Below are positions 1-6,174 of a stretch of 13,011 nt of DNA, one piece after another. The stretch comes from CAYSCZ01 sp964429655 (GTDB lineage: Bacteria > Bacteroidota > Bacteroidia > Cytophagales > Cyclobacteriaceae). Under the pieces are notes generated by a model. The model had not been told where the DNA came from. It saw only the letters and a list, made by a program, of their open reading frames with translations, and did no database searches. Where the stretch lies: contig CAYSCZ010000077.1 of assembly GCA_964429655.1 (NCBI GenBank), positions 1-13,011 on the forward strand. The letters are read 5' to 3'. Position 1 is the stretch's first letter, and every line of letters begins with the position of its first letter. A program made the position numbers and the translations under genes.

Positions 1-132
1 TTCTTCCACCCTGACCATCCTTTCCAGCAATTCCTTATCCAGTCCAGGGAAGCGGGCTTGCTGGGACAGCATTGTGTCTATCGTGGAAACGATAAATGCT
101 TTGATTTCTTCCGGTGTTTGCAGTGTTTCCAT
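1..132 (-). CDS. Third tandem coiled-coil protein, partial (C-terminus beyond window)
   Basis: Only the first 44 codons are in the window. The ATG is at 132-130, and the reading frame stays open to base 1. The product begins METLQTPEEIKAFIVSTID and later has LDKELLERMVRVEE, so it is a paralogue of the two upstream proteins (which begin METLQTPEEIRAFVISVIRE and share DKELLERMVKVEE). Residues 16-30 differ clearly from those two copies, so this is the more diverged member. Its start overlaps the stop of the preceding copy as TAATG, which implies translational coupling. By analogy, a heptad-repeat coiled coil and a C-terminal membrane helix should follow outside the window. The function is unknown. 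Confidence 0.8.
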   Translation of the reverse strand, partial: METLQTPEEIKAFIVSTIDTMLSQQARFPGLDKELLERMVRVEE

Positions 133-509
133 TATGCCAAAAACTTATAAAATGTCATCAGCAAAGAGATCAACACAAACGCAGAACCGATTAGCCATTT
201 CATGTTTTTGTCCATGCTTTCAAAACGTTTGTCTATGGCTTCAAAGCGCTTTTCCATTGCTTCAAATTGCTTGCTGTTGTATTCCTTTAGATCATCAAAG
301 CGTTTGTCGATGGCCTCAAAGCGTTTCTCCTGGTATTGCCTGTTTTCATCGAAGCGTTCGTGGATATGCTTTAGTTCCTCTTCCACCTTTACCATCCTTT
401 CCAGAAGTTCTTTGTCCGAACCTGTAAAACTTGTTGGCCTTTTAAATTCCTCCCTTATAACAGAGATTACAAAAGCACGTATTTCTTCGGGTGTTTGCAG
501 TGTTTCCAT
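132..509 (-). CDS. Small heptad-repeat coiled-coil protein with C-terminal membrane anchor (copy 2)
   Basis: This protein has 125 residues. Residues 1-30 form a short conserved head (METLQTPEEIRAFVISVIRE). Residues 32-104 are strongly charged and helical with a 7-residue KRFEAID-type repeat, so a long coiled coil is expected. Residues about 105-123 (WLIGSAFVLISLLMTFYKF) form one membrane helix at the extreme C-terminus, which suggests a tail-anchored inner-membrane protein with the coiled coil in the cytoplasm; there is no signal peptide. The layout resembles Borrelia Bdr-like and other generic bacterial coiled-coil membrane proteins, but this is similarity of architecture, not proof of homology. 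It starts on the ATG of a TAATG overlap with the upstream copy and ends in another TAATG with the next copy. Function is unknown; a scaffold or oligomer-forming role is a guess. Confidence 0.85.
   Translation of the reverse strand: METLQTPEEIRAFVISVIREEFKRPTSFTGSDKELLERMVKVEEELKHIHERFDENRQYQEKRFEAIDKRFDDLKEYNSKQFEAMEKRFEAIDKRFESMDKNMKWLIGSAFVLISLLMTFYKFLA
220..336. repeat. 21-bp heptad-coding repeats in copy 2
   Basis: Units of the form tcaaarcgyttktcyatkgct occur contiguously at 220-240, 241-261 and 262-282 (the last degenerate), then, after a 12-bp interruption, at 295-315 and 316-336. Each unit encodes one heptad (for example KRFEAID) on the minus strand. The units are close enough in sequence for slippage or unequal crossing-over. 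Confidence 0.75.
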
Positions 510-889
510 TATGCCAAAAACTTATAAAAGGTCATGAGCAAGGAGATCAACACAAACGCAGAACCGATCAGCCATTTCATGTTTTTGTCCATGCTTTCAA
601 AGCGTTTGTCTATGAATTCAAAACGCTTTTCGATAGCTTCAAACCGTTTATCTATTGCTTCAAAATGCCGGCTATTGTATTCCTTTAGGTCGTCAAAGCG
701 TTTCTCCTGGTATTGCCTGTTCTCATCAAAGCGTACGTGGATATGCTTGAGTTCCTCTTCCACCTTTACCATCCTTTCCAGAAGTTCTTTGTCCGAACCT
801 GTAAAACTTGTTGGCCTTTTAAATTCCTCCCTTATAACAGAGATTACAAAAGCACGTATTTCTTCCGGTGTTTGCAATGTTTCCATCAT
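509..889 (-). CDS. Small heptad-repeat coiled-coil protein with C-terminal membrane anchor (copy 1, first of tandem set)
   Basis: This protein has 126 residues from the ATG at 889, or 125 from the adjacent in-frame ATG at 886. Comparison with the next two copies, which begin METLQ, favours 886. It is nearly identical to copy 2 in the head and in the C-terminal anchor (WLIGSAFVLISLLMTFYKFLA in both). It differs mainly in the order and number of RFEAI(D/E)K heptads: four contiguous heptads lie after the EYNSRH segment, against three in copy 2. It is the first gene of the tandem set and lies 165 bp downstream of the LytTR regulator on the same strand, so it may be co-transcribed with or controlled by that regulator, or have its own promoter in the spacer. 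No Shine-Dalgarno sequence is visible. Its biochemical role cannot be read from the sequence. Confidence 0.85.
   Translation of the reverse strand: MMETLQTPEEIRAFVISVIREEFKRPTSFTGSDKELLERMVKVEEELKHIHVRFDENRQYQEKRFDDLKEYNSRHFEAIDKRFEAIEKRFEFIDKRFESMDKNMKWLIGSAFVLISLLMTFYKFLA
597..713. repeat. 21-bp heptad-coding repeats in copy 1
   Basis: The same 21-bp unit is found contiguously at 597-617, 618-638, 639-659 and 660-680 (the last degenerate), then at 693-713 after a 12-bp interruption. Copy 1 therefore has a 4+1 arrangement and copy 2 a 3+2 arrangement, with five units in each. The flanking sequence (for example 369-500 against 749-880) is almost identical between copies, which marks a recent gene duplication of about 377-380 bp. 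Confidence 0.75.
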
Positions 890-1054
890 TCTATCAAACG
901 AAAATAATCAAAATTTGATGAATTCAATGGCATTTCTGTCTGGTATGAGTATCCCTGTAGACGAAAACTTACTTGTCGTTGATAAAGCCTTTCCAATAGG
1001 CTAGTCAAAAGCCCTCATCCAATCACTTCTGTAAAATGATATCCATATACTCTC
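890..1054 (-). promoter_or_regulatory. Spacer before coiled-coil gene set, with 13-bp palindrome
   Basis: This 165-bp spacer separates the LytTR regulator from the first coiled-coil gene. It holds the near-perfect palindrome ATCAAAATTTGAT at 907-919, about 20-30 bp ahead of the start codon, where an operator could sit. On the minus strand a TTG lies about 18 nt before TATTTTC, a loose match to the Bacteroidota promoter pattern TTG-N19-TAnnTTTG. A 5-bp inverted repeat (986-990 with 998-1002) could be a weak terminator for the regulator gene. A 28-codon plus-strand reading frame (918-1004) is also present and is unsupported by any homology I recognise. All of these are weak signals. Confidence 0.3.
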
Positions 1055-1882
1055 CTACCCGTTCGCGATGATGGTCTGGTTTTTCTCAGGATGGCGTTGT
1101 GGTATTGTTTGTATACCGGTCTGACTATCGTCCGACCTTTTAAACTTTAACGCCTTTATAATCCTAAATTTGCTTAGAATGGCATTGCGCTCTTGCCGGG
1201 AAATGGTGATTTTGTGGGGGGACTGGTGGGGGGCGACGATGTATAACTGGCTGCCGTTAATTTTATCTAACCGGCGCATGTTGACGAAGTGCTTGCGGGA
1301 AACGCGGTAGAAATCGGGGTGCTCAAACTGACTGACAAAGGTTTTGAGGTTGGCAGTGATCTGGTAGGTTTTTTCGGTGGTAACCACTTTTACATAAGAG
1401 CCATCAGCTTCCACAAAGAGTATGTCGAACTTGTTTACCCGATGGTATAAAAAGTTATCGGCTATGAAAATAGCGTCGTTTTGGGAGTTATCGGTGGGCA
1501 TTTCTGCATACTTTTTCTTAAAATTCTGGATGGCCAGGTCGATGTTGATGGAAAACTCGCTGATTTTGTAGGGTTTGAGCATAAATGCTGCCGGATGAGT
1601 AGCCAGTGCCTTTTTTACAGTAACAGACTCAGAATTGGCCGTAAGATAGATCACAGGACATAAATGGAAGGTATAAATGGCGCGAACGGTATCTATCCCA
1701 TCTGCGGAACCCTCCAGCATGATATCGGCAACTATGATGTCCGGCTTTTTTTCTTTGGCCATTGCCACGGCTTCTTCACTATTTCGGGCATTACCCAGTA
1801 TGTTATAGCCCAGGTCTGATAGTTTGTCCTTCAAGTCCTCAGCTATCAACAAATCATCCTCAATGGTTAGTGTTTTATGCAT
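1055..1882 (-). CDS. LytTR-family two-component response regulator
   Basis: This 275-residue cytoplasmic DNA-binding regulator has an N-terminal receiver domain (about 1-120). It shows the acidic pocket E8-D9-D10, the phosphoacceptor D53 (VADIM), the switch T81 (YLTAN) and K103 (LKP). A LytTR DNA-binding domain follows at about 140-245, with the family motif around 191-207 (FYRVSRKHFVNMRRLDKI). Residues 246-275 form a basic, low-complexity tail beyond the usual end of the domain. The gene begins 10 nt after the stop of the histidine kinase gene, so the two form a standard cognate pair in which the kinase phosphorylates D53. LytTR regulators of this type bind direct repeats upstream of target promoters; the targets are unknown, with the neighbouring coiled-coil genes as the nearest candidates. 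The family assignment is secure. Confidence 0.95.
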   Translation of the reverse strand: MHKTLTIEDDLLIAEDLKDKLSDLGYNILGNARNSEEAVAMAKEKKPDIIVADIMLEGSADGIDTVRAIYTFHLCPVIYLTANSESVTVKKALATHPAAFMLKPYKISEFSINIDLAIQNFKKKYAEMPTDNSQNDAIFIADNFLYHRVNKFDILFVEADGSYVKVVTTEKTYQITANLKTFVSQFEHPDFYRVSRKHFVNMRRLDKINGSQLYIVAPHQSPHKITISRQERNAILSKFRIIKALKFKRSDDSQTGIQTIPQRHPEKNQTIIANG

Positions 1883-1892
1883 GCTAGTTGTG

Positions 1893-3488
1893 TTAAATAG
1901 GGATTTTCATTTGAAAGGTAAAACCATCTCCGTTAAAAATGTGATAATCGGCGTACAATTGTCTTAACTGAATTTTCACCAGTTGGTGGCCAAAAGATTT
2001 GGAAGCCTCCCAGCTCCCTGCCTCACAGCCTGTGCCGTTATCGTGGTAGGTCATCTGAAGGGAAGAAGCATTGGTTTTTTCAACGACAATGCCAATTTCC
2101 GTTAAGGAGGAACCGCCATGCTTAAAGCTATTGGTAATCAGCTCGTTGAGTACCAGCCCAAGGCTGGTGGATTTCTCCACCTTTAGCCCAGTATTTTCGG
2201 GAACGATAAGGGCAAAGTCCACTTCTTTGCCGGCACTGTGTTTAAGTTCTTCAGCCAGGGTAGAGAGATAAATGCCAAGGTCGACCAGGGAAATATCCTG
2301 CTGCTGGTACAAGAGCCGGTTGAGCAGGCTGATGGACTGCACCCGGCCTTCATTGTCTTTCAGGAAGCGTTTGGCTTCGGCATCGTTTACCTTTTTGGCT
2401 TGCAGGCTGAGCAGACTGGCAATCATTTGCAGGTTGTTTTTCACCCAGTGGTTTTGTTCTTTGAGCAGGGCTTCGTTGCGGTGGGCAAGTCGGCGGTTTT
2501 TGTGGTATTGCACGTATATAAACCCTGCGGCCACCAGCAAAACCAGCAGCACCCCAAGCAAGAGGAAAAAGTTGGTGGACAGGCTGTTGAGGTCTTTCAC
2601 AGTAGCCTGTAGCATTTGTTTGGTTTGGCTGACTTCAAACCGCTGGTCGGCCTCATAAATACCTTCGGAATGTTTGGCTGCCGTAAGCTTTTGGTATGCC
2701 AAAATAAACTTCTCGTTCAATACTGCTAACGTATCGAGCTGGTTTTGCTTGGCGAGGTAATCGTGCAAAATATAATAATATGCAACATTGTCAGAAACAT
2801 TATCACAAGGCATGTTTTGGCCCAATGAGTCTATGACTGGAGCAAGTTCGTTTATCCGATTCCCATTCAATAAATATCGGGCATATATTTGGGAAACTGC
2901 TTTTATAACAGCTTTATCGTTTACTTTTCTTCCAATTCGCATACACTGCTGATAGTAATGGTCCATGCTATCGTATCGGTACAAGCCGTCGCGATAGGTC
3001 ATGTGATTGATCTGCGCCAGGCCACGGTAGCCCCAGCCAGCAGCCCAAAGGTAATCGCTTGCCCTGCCCAGTTGAATCGCCTGCCGGTGCCACCACCTGG
3101 CGGAGTCAACCAAGTGATAGTATTTGCTGGTATCACCTGCAAACAAACCTTCACTTTGTGCTGTAATAGTCAAATACATCCCCAGATGGTTGCTAAAATT
3201 GGCGTATTCAATGGGCCGTTTTTCTTTATTGGCATATTGCAGCGCCAGGTCGATGTAATAAGGTGCCCGGTCTGCCATCCCTGCCCTGTGGAAGCGGGTA
3301 ATCAGCCTATTGGCCATAAATAAAATGTTAGCAGAATCTTGCTGTTATACATAAGCATCGAGGCTATCCATGTATATCAGGATTTGTTCTCTAAAGCCGT
3401 AGGCCGGGTTGTAGCGATCGTATTCCTGTGCCTGTCCTTCGGCTATTTGTATCAAAAATGCAAGTGTAAAAAGTATGATTAGCTTCAT
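1893..3488 (-). pseudogene. TPR-type sensor histidine kinase, interrupted by in-frame TAA at codon 48
   Basis: Read as one gene from the ATG at 3488, this encodes a signal peptide (MKLIILFTLAFLIQIAEGQA), a periplasmic helical TPR-like sensor region (to about 300), one membrane helix (about 306-327), a HisKA_2/HWE-like dimerisation region and an HATPase domain. Numbers count from codon 1. The phospho-acceptor is H347 in NHWVKNNLQM; the ATP-binding N box is at about 448 (NELITNSFKH) and a G-box element DNGTG is at 483-487. The kinase would autophosphorylate and pass phosphate to the LytTR regulator 10 nt downstream. A single TAA at 3347-3345 ends the first 47 residues; the frame then continues unchanged through QQDSANILF to an ATG at 3317, which opens a 474-residue product without a signal peptide. 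No Shine-Dalgarno sequence precedes that ATG. The kinase part looks intact, so the break is recent, a sequencing error, or tolerated by readthrough or restart. An automated annotation would probably list 1893-3317 as the CDS. Confidence 0.85.
3345..3347 (-). other. Premature in-frame TAA in the kinase gene
   Basis: The minus-strand codons around it are GAT GCT TAT GTA TAA CAG CAA GAT TCT. Both sides are in one frame, with a signal peptide upstream and the sensor domain downstream. A single base change from CAA, AAA or GAA would produce this codon. Confidence 0.85.
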
Positions 3489-3489
3489 T

Positions 3490-3510
3490 GGTGGGTTGGG
3501 CGGTTGGTGG
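3490..3510 (+). promoter_or_regulatory. G-rich tract at the kinase 5' leader
   Basis: This 21-bp tract contains six short G runs on the plus strand and abuts the ATG of the kinase gene; the leader transcript is correspondingly C-rich. Two-layer quadruplex formation on the plus strand is possible. No function is shown. Confidence 0.3.
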
Positions 3511-3541
3511 TAGTAGAATGGTTAGTTAATTTACAATTTTT

Positions 3542-3590
3542 AATTACGAATTACGAATTACAAATTACGAATTACGAATTACGAATTACA
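3542..3590. repeat. Seven tandem copies of a 7-bp unit (AATTACG/AATTACA)
   Basis: The unit AATTACR is repeated seven times without interruption; the third and seventh copies end in A instead of G. Such AT-rich short tandem repeats are seen between genes in many Bacteroidota. Copy number is likely to vary between strains by slippage. Confidence 0.9.
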
Positions 3591-3797
3591 AATCAGTAAA
3601 ACATAGATTACCAGTAATTTAAATGATAAATGGTTCAATTAATTTCGTGCATCAACTTATTAACTTTTCTTTGCACTTTGTCCTTCTACGGGTTAGAGAA
3701 ATAATAGAATCTTTTCTCCGATATTATTAATCATTCAATGCATAAGTTTCCGGAGATGACGCAAAGCGTTGAAAAGCATCAATCTGTAAAAAATAAC

Positions 3798-4187
3798 TTA
3801 ATCATCGATTCTTATCCTGTTGCAAGGATCGTGTTCTAATTTCATTAGTTCTCCTATGGTTACAGGCTTACCTTTATTGATGATCCATACATATGCTAAA
3901 TCGACGCCATTGGTAACAACTTCACCTAAAGGATTTTTATAAGTCAGTACCACCTCATAGTAATTTTCATAATCGGTGAATTTTACTTCTGCTTTAATGA
4001 CCTCTGCTATCACCACCGGATCATTATCACAGCATCCACAGTACAGGTACACATAATCCATCTTTTTCACTTTCCTATAAGCTTTTTTCGCCTCTTTTTT
4101 GGATAAATAAGCCAACTGATCTGCCTTTGCCAGAAAGGCAAAGCACAGGAAGGATAGCAGGGTAAATATTTTCAGAAGATGTGGCAC
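3798..4187 (-). CDS. Secreted small Cys-containing hypothetical protein
   Basis: This protein has 129 residues. A signal peptide (about 1-22, LLSFLCFAFLAKA, with likely cleavage after AKA) implies export to the periplasm or beyond. The mature part has a Lys-rich helix (29-43), the cluster CGCCDND at 50-56, a beta-rich middle part and one further cysteine, C122. Three close cysteines beside Asp residues could bind metal or form disulfides, but I recognise no family. The start is a GTG at 4187, one base after the TGA of the antiporter gene; no in-frame ATG lies ahead of the signal sequence, so GTG is the best choice. Position and spacing imply co-transcription and perhaps translational coupling with the antiporter. 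Function is unknown. Confidence 0.75.
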   Translation of the reverse strand: MPHLLKIFTLLSFLCFAFLAKADQLAYLSKKEAKKAYRKVKKMDYVYLYCGCCDNDPVVIAEVIKAEVKFTDYENYYEVVLTYKNPLGEVVTNGVDLAYVWIINKGKPVTIGELMKLEHDPCNRIRIDD

Positions 4188-4188
4188 T

Positions 4189-5955
4189 TCAATTTTGGTT
4201 TTTTGTTGACTGAGTCAATATCAGCAAACCGATCATAGCTGACAATGTGGAAGCAATCAAGATACTAATCTTGGAAGATGTAAGCAAATCACCTGTAAAA
4301 GCACTGGAGGCCACCACGATGGACATGGTAAAACCTACCCCGGCCAAGCAGGCTGCGCCAAGCAACAATGACCAATTGATGTCGGGTGAAAGTTTGGCAA
4401 TATGAAACCTGGAAGCTAACCAGCATGCCCCTACAATACCTAATGGCTTACCGATCGTGAGGCCGCTTAAAATACCTATATTTATCGGTACTAGCAGGTT
4501 AAGTTGCATACCAGATATCAGTATGCCGGTATTAAAAAAAGCAAAAAGGGGTAAAATAAAAAAATTAACCACCCGCTCCAGTGAATGCTGCAGGTACTCA
4601 CTTGGCTCCCGAAGTCTCTCAATAGAGTTTCTCAGTAGTTGTAACGACCCGAATCCAATATGTCTTCGATCATTTCCGCTATCTTTTATTTTTTTGATTT
4701 CCCTATCAAAAATAATGGCGGTCTGCTCAGCAATTAATGGTAAATCAGCGCTCCTCCTGGTAGGAATAAGAATGGCAGTTAAAACCCCGGCCAGGGTGGC
4801 ATGCAGGCCACTCTCGAATACAAAAAACCAGAGTAACAAGCCCAGTCCCATATAGAGGGAAGTGTTAAATATTTTCCTTTTATTTAAATAAATCATTACC
4901 CCAATAACCACCAGGGCGCCAACAAATGGCATCAGATGAAAACCATGACCATAAAAAAGCGCGATCACTATAATTGCTCCCAGGTCGTCTGCTACTGCCA
5001 GTGCTGAAATAAAAATCTTCAGGGAGATGGGCACCTTCTTACCTAACAGAGCCATCAAACCAAGGGTGAAAGCAATATCTGTGGCCATTGGTATACCCCA
5101 CCCATTCATAGTTTCAACATTTCGGTTGATGACAAAATATATCATTGCAGGCACCAGCATACCACCAATAGCCCCAATAACCGGCATGGCTGCACTTTTC
5201 ACATCTGATAGTTCACCATCTAACACCTCCCTTTTTATTTCAAGGCCAATTAATAAAAAGAAAACAGCCATTAAAAAATCATTGATCCATATCTCTATCG
5301 GAAGTACTAAGCTTTCTGCACTGAATACCAGGCCAAGCTTTGTATGCCGCCAATGCTCATATACTTCATGAAAACCAACGTTTACCATTATTAGGGCGCC
5401 TAGGGTGGTAATAAGTAAAACCACCGCTGCAGCAGCCCCCCATTCAAAGAAACTCTCAATGGCCATCCTAATGTGTTTGCCACCACGTTTTTCAATGGCA
5501 CTAAATAATGAATAATTATCCCAGGCACCATTGTAAGGTATCCCGTTAATCGTTAAGCCTGGAAATACGATCAATCCACATTTTTTAGAATCTTTTATAT
5601 CATTTTCAATCTGATTTCTGGTTTTTTCACTGTTAAAATCCAATTTGAATGTATTGATATCGAGATCAAGCTTTTTAGCAGCTTCGAACACTTGTTCTTC
5701 GGTGAATGATAGGTCCCCTCGCATCAAAAGCTGGTACATCTCCTCGGATGACGCCTGATTTTCTGCTGCCACAATGGCCTTGGCGGCATTCAAAGCCTCT
5801 GGTTTTTCATCCAGGTTAGGGCAATATTTGTAACTAAAACTAATGCTGTCACCATGCTCACTAAGGGCAGTACGGAGTGATTGTGATGATTCACCGGAGA
5901 TTTTATGCTTTAGGTCCCGGTATCCTTCTATAATAACCTTTTTACTTTCAACCAT
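4189..5955 (-). CDS. nhaA: Na+/H+ antiporter NhaA with N-terminal DsbA-like domain
   Basis: This protein has 588 residues from the ATG at 5955; a TTG at 5967 would add four. Numbers count from the ATG. Residues about 4-161 form a DsbA-like thioredoxin-fold domain: a strand (KKVIIEGY), a helical insert and the late cis-proline-like region (CGLIVFPGLTINGIPYNG). The place where CxxC should follow the first strand reads YRDLKHK, so the redox centre is absent. Residues about 165-585 are the NhaA transporter, which exchanges cytoplasmic Na+ for external H+. Hallmarks are WINDFLMAVFFLLIGLEIKRE, the ATDIAF Asp (D293), the ion-binding pair D323-D324 (ALAVADDLGAI) and the transport-domain lysine K503 (IGKPLGI), which match E. 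coli D133, D163/D164 and K300. All essential residues are present, so transport is likely. E. coli NhaA has 388 residues; the excess is the fused domain. A small secreted protein gene follows at once. Confidence 0.93.
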   Translation of the reverse strand: MVESKKVIIEGYRDLKHKISGESSQSLRTALSEHGDSISFSYKYCPNLDEKPEALNAAKAIVAAENQASSEEMYQLLMRGDLSFTEEQVFEAAKKLDLDINTFKLDFNSEKTRNQIENDIKDSKKCGLIVFPGLTINGIPYNGAWDNYSLFSAIEKRGGKHIRMAIESFFEWGAAAAVVLLITTLGALIMVNVGFHEVYEHWRHTKLGLVFSAESLVLPIEIWINDFLMAVFFLLIGLEIKREVLDGELSDVKSAAMPVIGAIGGMLVPAMIYFVINRNVETMNGWGIPMATDIAFTLGLMALLGKKVPISLKIFISALAVADDLGAIIVIALFYGHGFHLMPFVGALVVIGVMIYLNKRKIFNTSLYMGLGLLLWFFVFESGLHATLAGVLTAILIPTRRSADLPLIAEQTAIIFDREIKKIKDSGNDRRHIGFGSLQLLRNSIERLREPSEYLQHSLERVVNFFILPLFAFFNTGILISGMQLNLLVPINIGILSGLTIGKPLGIVGACWLASRFHIAKLSPDINWSLLLGAACLAGVGFTMSIVVASSAFTGDLLTSSKISILIASTLSAMIGLLILTQSTKNQN

Positions 5956-5959
5956 TTGT

Positions 5960-5984
5960 GTTAGCAAAATAAATTCATGCTAAC
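5960..5984. promoter_or_regulatory. 7-bp inverted repeat just upstream of nhaA start
   Basis: GTTAGCA (5960-5966) and TGCTAAC (5978-5984) are a perfect inverted repeat with an 11-bp spacer, ending four bases before the ATG at 5955. It could be an operator or, in the mRNA, a hairpin next to the start codon. The AT-rich region beyond it (5985-6174) shows no gene. Confidence 0.4.
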
Positions 5985-6174
5985 CTAGTATTTTTAATTG
6001 AAGGAAGATTAGTGCTGATCCTCATTGGTACCGTTCTGACGTTAATAATTGGTTAAGTTTAAATTAAATTAAAAATGCGTGATTGAAAATACATTGAGAT
6101 CATGTTTTATCACTACATGAAATAGTCTTGCCAGGAAAACCTGATCCCGGCCTTTTCTCTTCGATGCCCGCCAG

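Larger units (their letters stand above)
3489..3797. other. Intergenic spacer with G-rich tract and 7-bp repeats
   Basis: This 309-bp stretch has no convincing gene on either strand. It holds a G-rich tract next to the kinase start, a 49-bp tandem repeat, and an AT-rich remainder. A 6-bp inverted repeat (TCTCCG at 3715-3720 and CGGAGA at 3751-3756) spans 30 bp and is too open to call a terminator. The kinase promoter should lie here, but I cannot place it. Confidence 0.6.

Noticed and set aside
986..1002. AGCCT-N7-AGGCT as a rho-independent terminator of the regulator gene
   Set aside because: A 5-bp stem without a proper T tract is too weak to call.
74..1004. Plus-strand reading frames opposite the coiled-coil genes
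   Set aside because: They are shadows of the repeat-containing minus-strand genes: Ser/Phe-rich, low-complexity, and they follow the 21-bp periodicity of the true genes.
918..1004. 28-codon plus-strand frame (ends VDENLLVVDKAFPIG) as a real small gene or gene fragment
   Set aside because: The sequence looks protein-like but is very short, has no visible ribosome binding site and no homology I can name. It is mentioned only within the spacer entry.
3715..3756. TCTCCG...CGGAGA inverted repeat as terminator or operator
   Set aside because: The arms are 6 bp with a 30-bp gap and no T run; this is expected by chance in AT-rich spacers.
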